NCBI GenBank assembly: GCA_039707465.1
Contig: CM077648.1
Coordinates: 17,171,619 to 17,235,618 of the forward strand
Direction of reading: 5' to 3'
Source: Rhabdophis nuchalis
Taxonomy: Eukaryota; Chordata; Lepidosauria; Squamata; Natricidae
DNA: 64,000 nucleotides
The translations under genes and the position numbers were made by a program. The stretch's first letter is position 1. The number at the start of each line of letters is the position of its first letter. The notes under the pieces are model-generated. The model was given only the letters and a program-made list of their open reading frames with translations. It searched no databases and was not told the origin of the DNA. Below are positions 56,216-64,000 of the stretch, in pieces.

Positions 56216-56293
56216 GAAAAAGCTCGGCATTTACAGAGTGTGCTTGTCTCGCAAGTAGATAAATCCACACAGACTGAAGTTGTAGGCCACGAT
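56216..56293 (+). CDS. Candidate internal exon of an unidentified gene
   Basis: A 78-bp segment is preceded by a good polypyrimidine tract and acceptor (ttatttttctccacag, ending 56215) and followed by a consensus donor (gtaagt at 56294-56299). It is open in phase 0 for 26 codons, beginning EKARHLQSVLVSQVDKSTQT and ending EVVGHD, and it keeps frame across both junctions. The surroundings are repeat-poor. I do not recognise the protein; the composition (charged, KSTQTE) would fit a cytoplasmic or scaffold protein but is not diagnostic. A chance pairing of splice sites is the alternative. No neighbouring exon was identified in the window, which would fit a gene with large introns. Confidence 0.5.
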
Positions 56294-58437
56294 GTAAGTA
56301 ACTGCACTTTACAGGGTTTTTTTCACGTTTATCTCCTGAATTAATATTTAAATCTCTATCCGCCTCTTTTTTCTTGCCACTTCTGTGCTTGTGCATTATT
56401 GTAAAAGTGGGCCACCTCATTCATCTTTTGCTCTTAAATGATTCCTAAATACCTTCTGCAACTGGGGGCGAAATCCCCTTCTGTCTGCTGGCACATTATG
56501 CTTCCGTAATTACGTGTTTTATCAACAGTCTTCTTCCATTCTCTAAATTTCCTCTGAGGTGAATATGAGAAAATTTACCACAGAATTTGAAATCTTTCTA
56601 TATACATGTGCATTTACTTGCTTGTCAATAACCGGATGAATCTATTATGCTTGTAATCATCAGAAGCTCAAATCATTTTCTTTTCTTGTTTTACAAAGGA
56701 AAGCCTTCAGAAATTTGTCAAGAGTTTTAGATTCATATTTTAATCATTGGGTCTCAGTGGGGAATATGGTTGGTAATTTAACCAAAAATTAGTTGTTTTC
56801 CCTGGTGAGAGTATGAACTGTGGCTATTAAGAAAATGTTCATGTTGACGGGACAGTTAAAAGAGATTTGGTTTCTCCTTGCTTTAGAATCTGCCTTCAAA
56901 GAGTATTGGTAATCAAGGTCTGCAGAGAAAAGCCTAAAACAGAATTATTGTTTACCTAAAGAGCATCCAGTTGTTATCTTTTGCTTTTTGGTATCCTCCA
57001 TCTGAAGTAAATGTCTGACCTTTGATGTCAGCTCTGTCCTTTGATGTGGATTGCTGTCTTCTGTTTACTTGTACGGAATTTCTCTTTTTCACATTTGGAG
57101 TGAACTGCATGGCGTGTGGCTTGGTGGGTTTTTGTTTGTTTGTTTTTATGGGGATTTTTTGTGTATAATGTTCATTAAATTTAAAGGATCACCTTTCTAT
57201 CTTAGCACTGTCCACAGTTACCACCGATGTAGTCACATGGGAAAAATGTATCACTTGCATTTACCAATTTTTACCTCTGCGTTCATTTGGGGGCTGCATG
57301 GATTTGATTGCTCAACCGTGGATCATTTTTCTATCTTATCAGTAACCACCAATGATAAAGGTCTATAAAAATACCTATTTTTTTTCTATAATTTTGAGAA
57401 AATTATATGTATATGCCTATTATACATACATTATATCTCTGCATCATATGTATAAAAGTTCTAAAAAATAATATTAAAAACTGAACACAGTACTTGTAAG
57501 GCATCAGAAAGAACAATAAATTACGACCGCCAAGAGGACCATCAATTTTACAGTAAAACCACAATAACAATAATAAATCATCAAGTTGTAGTCTGACTGA
57601 AATAAATAAATAAATCAGAAGCAAAACAAGATTACTTCAGGAAAAATATAACGGGTCTAATTGGAAAGGAAACTTATAGGAGGCGCCATAAGTTAACAAA
57701 GATAACTGGTTTCCATTTATTATCTATTTTACATATTCCGTGGATTCAGTGTGTTGTTTTCCTCATGTTTTCCTAAATCGTCCATTAATTTAAACAAAAT
57801 ATCCAGTTTTGTACAGATTTTTCAGCTCCATGTTAGGTTCACTGATTAACCAAATCAATACAGAAGTTTCAAATCAACAAATGGGTATTACTTAAGTCAT
57901 TATGACTGTGACTTTTTCTGTTATTCAAAATTGATACAATTTCTTCTTTTTCTTCTTCTTTTTTTTAAAATGTGCCAGATGTACTTTAAGACATGTTGTG
58001 GCTTAGAACTAGTTTTGATCCATTTGGAAAAGGTTTCCTGTTAAGCAGCTTAAGTAAGATATGTTGGCCCACAGAATTTTATTGTGTAGTTGAAAAGAAT
58101 GGATGTTTAAAATCATGATGTCTTGAAGATTTCGCTAACATGTGCTTTAAAGTTTCATATACTAACATGAAACACAGTGGAGCTTTGTTATTTTCAGAAA
58201 GCTTTGAACAAATTCTTCCTTTAAAAGAATGCATTCGCAAGGTTGATTTGCTCAGCTTTGGTTCCCCTTGAATTCAGACGTCATTTTGGCTTCTTATCAA
58301 CATACAGGGTGTTGTTTTTCCCAAATGATTATATTCCATTTCACTTCCTACAAGAAAGAGATGACTTTAAGGGCACATTAGACATCAGAAAAAGGAAACC
58401 TCTAAATAAGGTAGATGTGGATAACTTAGGTCCTAAG
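56294..58437. other. Repeat-poor sequence after the candidate exon
   Basis: No recognised transposon or second exon. It would be intron if the candidate exon is real. Confidence 0.45.
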
Positions 58438-58506
58438 TTTGTTTCTAAGCTTTAAATGTGCATATCCTAAGTCTTAGGATATGTGCATCTAAAGCTTAGA
58501 AACAAA
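58438..58506. repeat. 69-bp near-perfect palindrome
   Basis: Arms 58438-58471 (tttgtttctaagctttaaat...) and 58473-58506 (...aaagcttagaaacaaa) pair at 33 of 34 positions around a single T. No TSD or hAT-like terminus is visible at its ends. Confidence 0.93.
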
Positions 58507-60612
58507 TTAGGTTTTTTTAAAAATTATATTTGTGTTCCAAGACTGAAAGACATATAGAAATATTCACTACAGTATACAATATTGTATGTAAAAGATTGAT
58601 CACTTTCCTAAAATCTGCATCATTATTACTCCCCCCTCTCCCCCCCCCCCCAAGTGGCTGCAAATGTTGGTAACTTATTTCCCAGCCAGGCTCATTTGCA
58701 CCCCAGTCTAAAAATAATAATAATAATCTAGGCTACAAGACCTGATAAAGAATGGTAATAATTCAAATGAAGAAACTATTTTAACATAATAAAACTGAGG
58801 GGGAAATGATGGGGTGTAGATGGAGAAAGGGTTTTATGTTTATCCATGTTCTAATACCACAAAAATGATTTAAAGACAAATCTAATCAGCCAGATCTCTT
58901 GTGTTTATTCAGTAGCTATTATTTATTCGGAAAGCAAAGCTGATTTCTTCAACTAGAAGTGTCAGTTTAACTTTCTTGACCATGCTTTATTTTTTATTTT
59001 TTTTTCAGAGAGATCTAGGTTTTATTTCTTTTTGGTCACTTGATTTTTTAAAACATGGAGAATAGGGAAACCATTGGGTTTCACTGCATTGGATGGCGAA
59101 AATGCATGAACTCATGGGTAAATCTTACTCTGAGCCTTTTGTGAGGGAGCAGATGGGGGAGGTCTGTAATACTTTTCTCATATTCATTTGTTTTCCTACT
59201 TCTACAGCTATGAATTTCTCACTTCGCAACATGATGGAATATTTTGCTCTTATCTGTTGAAGAAACAGCTCTCAATTGTTATATATGTTGTAGGGATTTT
59301 TTTAGATGGTTTAAGATGCACACTCAGTTTGACTTTGTCCATTATGAACCACAAGAATCAAATGTGTTCTGTAGACACATTGAGGGAAAGAAATAAGTGG
59401 TAATAAATAGTAAATAGTTTCCGATAAAGCTGCTGTTGCTGGTATTCTTGGAAGCTGGGTGGATAAATTTGGGTCACTTACTATCACATAAGCCCAATTT
59501 ATCCCAGATAGGAGGGTTTTTTGGTGGGGGGGGGGGAGAAAATGAGGGGGGGGGTGTGGAACTGTGTGCCCTCTTTTTAGTTCCTGGAGGAAAAATGCAA
59601 ATAAATCTAATCAGGAAAAATTAGAACAAGCAAAGAATATTGGTTTGCTTCTTGTGTCCCGGCCAAATTCCCTGACAATTAAAAGATAGCTATTCAGTGC
59701 TTTGTGCATCCATATGTGCATACACTGGGAACATCTGAGTTTTGAAACCTATAAATGAAATTCTAAAACCGTCAAAAGTGTCTTTTTGCAGCCGAGCTCT
59801 AATTAACACATGCATTAGCGCATTTGCCACTGCTGTGCTTTCTGTCTGCTAATTTTTACTAAGTATTCCAAAATAGCTACTATTAGCAGGAGACAACAAC
59901 ATGGCATCTGAAAAATGGCTCCTCTAATCCGGCAGATGTACATGGCCTTAAGATTTACAGTTTTAACAATAAGGAGGAAAAACATGGTTGAATTTCTCTC
60001 TTTTTCTCCCCACTCCCTTTAAAAAAAACCCATAATTCACAAGCATGAAACAGTTCTATAAATATAAGACTTGTGGAAAGATTCATAGGCAAGATGGTTT
60101 CTCAAGATAGCCTGATGATCTCCTTTGGCTTAATATTCATAAAAGCCACTATATATCTTCAAACTGATAGAGAACCCTGTTCTTTGGAGCCTTGAAATGG
60201 GAATGCCATACCCTAAATACCACGTGCCCCTTCATTTATTTTGTCTGCAATTCCACTCATCTTATCTGCCAGTAAACATGGCAGCAAGCAGGCAATATAT
60301 TCTAGTAGGCTCTGCAGCATAAATCTCTTCAAGCTAATGAGCTGTTCAACATAATGTACAGTTCAGCTCTTTTTTTTTTCTTCTTCTTTCCCTGATGCCT
60401 GTAGCACATTTTCACAGCAAATTTTAAAAGGCTAGATGAACTGATACACAGCATTCCCTAGTGGTTCCCTAAAAGTGACTGTAGTATTTTGTCCTTCTCA
60501 TCTGCTGGTCAACGAACAAAATGTACCCTGATTCTCTTATTTGTTTTTTCCAAGTAACCATTCTAGATGTCTCCGGTATATTCCCAAAGGAGAGGGAGGT
60601 GGGGATAGGGGC

Positions 60613-60643
<31 letters not shown>

Positions 60644-61263
60644 CAGAAATTGTACACAGATGAAAATTTTAAAATGAGTGGGAGCAACTGTTTTCTTTAA
60701 AGCAAAGTTTTACTCACATATTTATAGATTCCAAGTGTTTGGTACAGTATCTATTTCAAAACTGCTTCTCCATTTTTAAACCATATTATTCTTTCAGATA
60801 TTGCTAAGTACATGAAATGAACTTGTCCAAGCAAGTTCAACAAACAAACAGGCAACCCACTCTTCGGTGCTTCCCTTCCTCAAACCATTTTAGCAATATG
60901 ACTATAATACTAATAATGAATATTAACCCGGTAATAATGTGGAAAGTCCATACAATGCTTATATTGCTATGATTTTATACTTCCATGATAGTGAAGTTAT
61001 TTCTAAGCATTTTCTAAGATGTCCAACAAGCATTAAAAATATTTTATGGCCTTAGCCTTACCTTGATATCTTAAAAACATGCTTAATATCTATTGTTTTA
61101 TTAATATATAGTTTTCCAACACTTTATTTAAAAATTCTTGAAAATAATTAATATCCACCTTAAAATATTATTTAACTTCTACTAAAACATATTGTACATT
61201 TATAATAATCCAAAACACATATACTATCCAAGGCAATTAATGTTAATTGGAAGTTCCTAGTGT
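58507..61263. other. Repeat-poor sequence with G-run cluster
   Basis: Contains G-rich runs at 59523-59556, a (GA)n run at 60616-60641, and an AT-rich block with ctctaattaacacatgcatt (59797-59816). No exon was identified. Confidence 0.45.
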
Positions 61264-61271
61264 ATCTAGAC

Positions 61272-61495
61272 CAGTGGTTCCCAAATTGGGGCCCAGGCCC
61301 CACAGGGGGGCAATTTGATTTTTAATGGGGTCAATTTAAATATTGTTTAAACCTTTAATGGCCTTTTAGGCTTCCTCTGCATGATTAGAATTCACTTTTT
61401 GAGTAAAGTAAGAATTATATGTCACAGTGGGGGGAGGGGTCAGGATTTTAAAGATGCTGAGGTGGAGCACGGCCAAAAAAGGTTGGGAACCACTG
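61272..61495. mobile_element. hAT MITE (family cagtggttcccaa)
   Basis: TIRs cagtggttcccaaattgggg and aggttgggaaccactg. A perfect 8-bp TSD atctagac lies at 61264-61271 and 61496-61503. At 224 bp it has no coding capacity. It is the only clear transposon in the last 6 kb. Confidence 0.95.
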
Positions 61496-61503
61496 ATCTA
61501 GAC

Positions 61504-64000
61504 TAAATCTGACATTAAGAGATATTTTAACCTTTCACAATGCCCTGTCCCTTTGAGGCAATCCCAGTTCCTTTTTTAACAACTTAGGTTGTGGGTTGTT
61601 GTTGTTTTTTTTTAAAAAAAAGCCTGGTTCAGAATACACCAATCTAAAGTATTAATTATCTTGTTAGTCCTGAAATTTTTGAATAGGTAGCGGTGGTGAT
61701 GAAGATGCTCTAGTCCTTTTTTCAAGTTGGGAACATATTAAAATACATTTTTTTTCAGGTGAATAAAAATCAAGATTTTATTTTCATCAGAACCCTTTCC
61801 AAATATCTCTTGCAGCTTTAATGGTAAAAATACTAAATAATTAGGATTAAAAGAGAAATCAAACTTCTGCCATGATATTGGAAGGTTCATCTAATAATGT
61901 TTACATTGTGTCTGTAATGGTTATTAGACTTGATCACTTGGGATCTGTAGAGGAATAAAGGTAAAATTATATAGCCAGTGAAAAACCTGGTGGTCAAAAG
62001 GTTAAACTGACCCATCATCAAATTACAAAGTATAGTAAAAGAAGCTCTGAGTTTTTCTTTTGCATAGAAACCTTGTTAATAATTTATCAAAGATCTATAC
62101 TATTGTAGAAATGCTCATTTTTAAAACAGTTATCTTACCCTTTATTGGGATTTTTAATCATTCAATTTTAGTCTTCCGAAGTAATGGCTTTTGATGAATG
62201 TGTCCTCAATGAATTTATCCCATCCCTCCTTTAAGCCATGCCAGTTAATGGCTGTCCTCACCTCTTGTGGCCACAGATTTCACAGGTTACTTACATGCTG
62301 TGTTAAGAATTGCTTCCTTTGTTTTGAATCACATCCAGCCCTGTTTGAATGGACAGCTGCTTATGCTCATATTTCACTTTCTCTATGTTCTATACATCTT
62401 GATTATTTCTTCCTGAACTATCTTTTTTTCTGAACTTCTTGTCTCAAATTTCGGTGTCTTTCCACATAGGAATACAGTTGCAACATCCTTGTTATTTTGG
62501 ATGCTCTCTTTGTACTTTCCCCCATTCTGTTCTATAGTTATGTAAATGTGGTGACTAGAATACTACGCAAGATATAATGGGTGCCCCTGATGACATCCAT
62601 TATAGTCACTTTTAATTCCTTCTGCTATTCTGGATATTTTTCCCCCCTTCTTCCAGTTAATCATTGTTTTGTTTCAATATTTAAAACATATTGCCTTCTC
62701 AAAATGTATAGCGTGTGATACACTCACCGTGTTCATATTTATGTCAGTTAATACATTTATATTTCTTCTGATTCTTAGATATGTTTGACAATGAACATGA
62801 AAGTATCCTTCCTTCCCTCCTTCCTTCCCTCCCTCCCTCCCATGTTGTGTTTTTACAAGGATACATTCATGCTGTACTATTTCCATTCATTATAATGCCA
62901 CCATGCAAGGCAGACAGATCTACCTACATTGAAAATGGGGTTGTTCCCATTTTCATAGTCAATTAGTAAATCTCAGGCAACAATTAGATTCTCACTGGAG
63001 AATTCCTGCTAGATGTTCTGTTCACTTTTAGCAACTCATTTGAAGTACCCAAAACATGTACTGTATGTTGAATACAATCAAATTTTCTTTGCTTCAGTCA
63101 AGAGATTGAATTCCGAGCATAGGTAATTTATTATTTGTTAATTAACATTAATTAATTCATTTCCCCACTCTATTCTTGATTATCCCCTTGCTCTTTCTAT
63201 CCCTCAATTTGGGAGATCTCTTTTTTGATATACTGACAGTGTTTTAGATGCCATTTTGATTAGCACAATCCTACATATTTTAATTATTATTTAAGTATTT
63301 ATTGTTACAATTTCAAAAAAAAATCAAATATTTTTAATGTAACCTTCTTAAATTACAAAGGATTGGTAACACAAGTGTTCTTTTATGTCTGTTGTCAATG
63401 ATACATGGACCTTAATATTTGAGAGTTCATTTGACATTCTCTTCTTCTTTTTAAGGCCCTGTGGAATTCTTCATATACTGACGGTTCAGTTTACAAACGT
63501 ATCAGCATCTCATTGGTACCAACATTTTAACTGAATAAAATATGCTTGGATACAAGCTACATAGACCATTAATTTAATCCTCTCTTATTTGCCTGTGTAA
63601 AAAGGAACCTGTGTTGGCTTCATCTATTTAATGACACCTCTGAGGGGCAGAGGGAAAAATCCTTCTTTAACAACAATCACAAAATACTCTACACTCTTCT
63701 CTCAACAGCATAAAGCAATAGTTGATTAATGATGACCAAATTTTGCAGAATTGAAATAAAATACAATTGTATTTCTATTACTTGTGTTCATTTTATTTAA
63801 CCTTTGGGGCAAGAATATTAGAGATAGTTTTATGACCATGGCTTCTATAAGGGTGGGATGATATAACCTGCCTTGGACAGCAACTGTGATGCAAAATAAA
63901 TTGTGACATGCAAAAACTGATGCTAAGTACATTTATTCTTTCAAGATTGAATGTTAGATCAAGCAGGGACATCTACGGGTAACAAAACAGCTTGCATAAG
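61504..64000. other. Unassigned sequence
   Basis: Mostly AT-rich. A stretch at about 62190-62640 (cacaggttacttacatgctg, gtgttaagaattgcttcctt) reads like an old amniote-wide repeat but I cannot name it. A (CCTT)n run lies at 62808-62840. A weak acceptor-like cttcttctttttaag precedes a short frame at 63456. Confidence 0.4.

Overview
The window is non-coding vertebrate nuclear DNA, almost certainly from a squamate reptile and most probably a snake. The evidence is the repeat spectrum: tRNA-derived SINEs of the Sauria type, BovB (RTE) fragments, CR1 LINEs ending in (TATTG)n, an L2-like LINE ending in (ATT)n or (AAATA)n, a CR1-type LINE with an (AATAG)n tail, R4 and Penelope-like remnants, and many hAT non-autonomous transposons. 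There is no operon, prokaryotic gene, CRISPR array, rRNA or genuine tRNA gene. Nearly all long open reading frames come from LINE 3' ends or low-complexity DNA. The only plausible host coding sequence is one 78-bp splice-flanked exon at 56216-56293, so the window reads as intronic or intergenic DNA.

Layout. 0-13 kb: LINE 3' ends (L2-like, CR1, an unassigned LINE and an AATAG-tailed CR1-type LINE), two tRNA-derived SINEs and three hAT MITEs. 13-25 kb: hAT elements, an inverted duplication, two Penelope-like fragments, an ancient CR1, two BovB 3' ends, a three-level nested insertion at 22.1-22.8 kb, and a solo-LTR-like copy. 25-35 kb: CR1-like LINE, SINEs, inverted and direct repeats, then a 2-kb hAT element (30920-32964) carrying a GC-rich minisatellite and about 0.9 kb of polypurine, followed by a Tc1/mariner-type MITE filled with TC/ACCT repeats (33386-34716). 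35-48 kb: degraded BovB reverse transcriptase, an R4 endonuclease ORF, a second solo-LTR-like copy, SINEs, microsatellites and MITEs. 48-55 kb: three L2-like LINE copies, all on the minus strand, at least one of them inside a hAT element. 55-64 kb: repeat-poor sequence with the candidate exon, a 69-bp near-perfect palindrome and one hAT MITE.

The most notable signal is a set of eleven hAT-type insertions whose 8-bp target-site duplications (TSDs) can be read directly. Most have a central TA, matching the pattern described for the Buster branch of hAT. No new gene system was found. The most unusual objects are the composite 2-kb hAT element, the nested insertions and the unexplained inverted repeats. 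Family names come from recognising motifs by eye, not from a database search.
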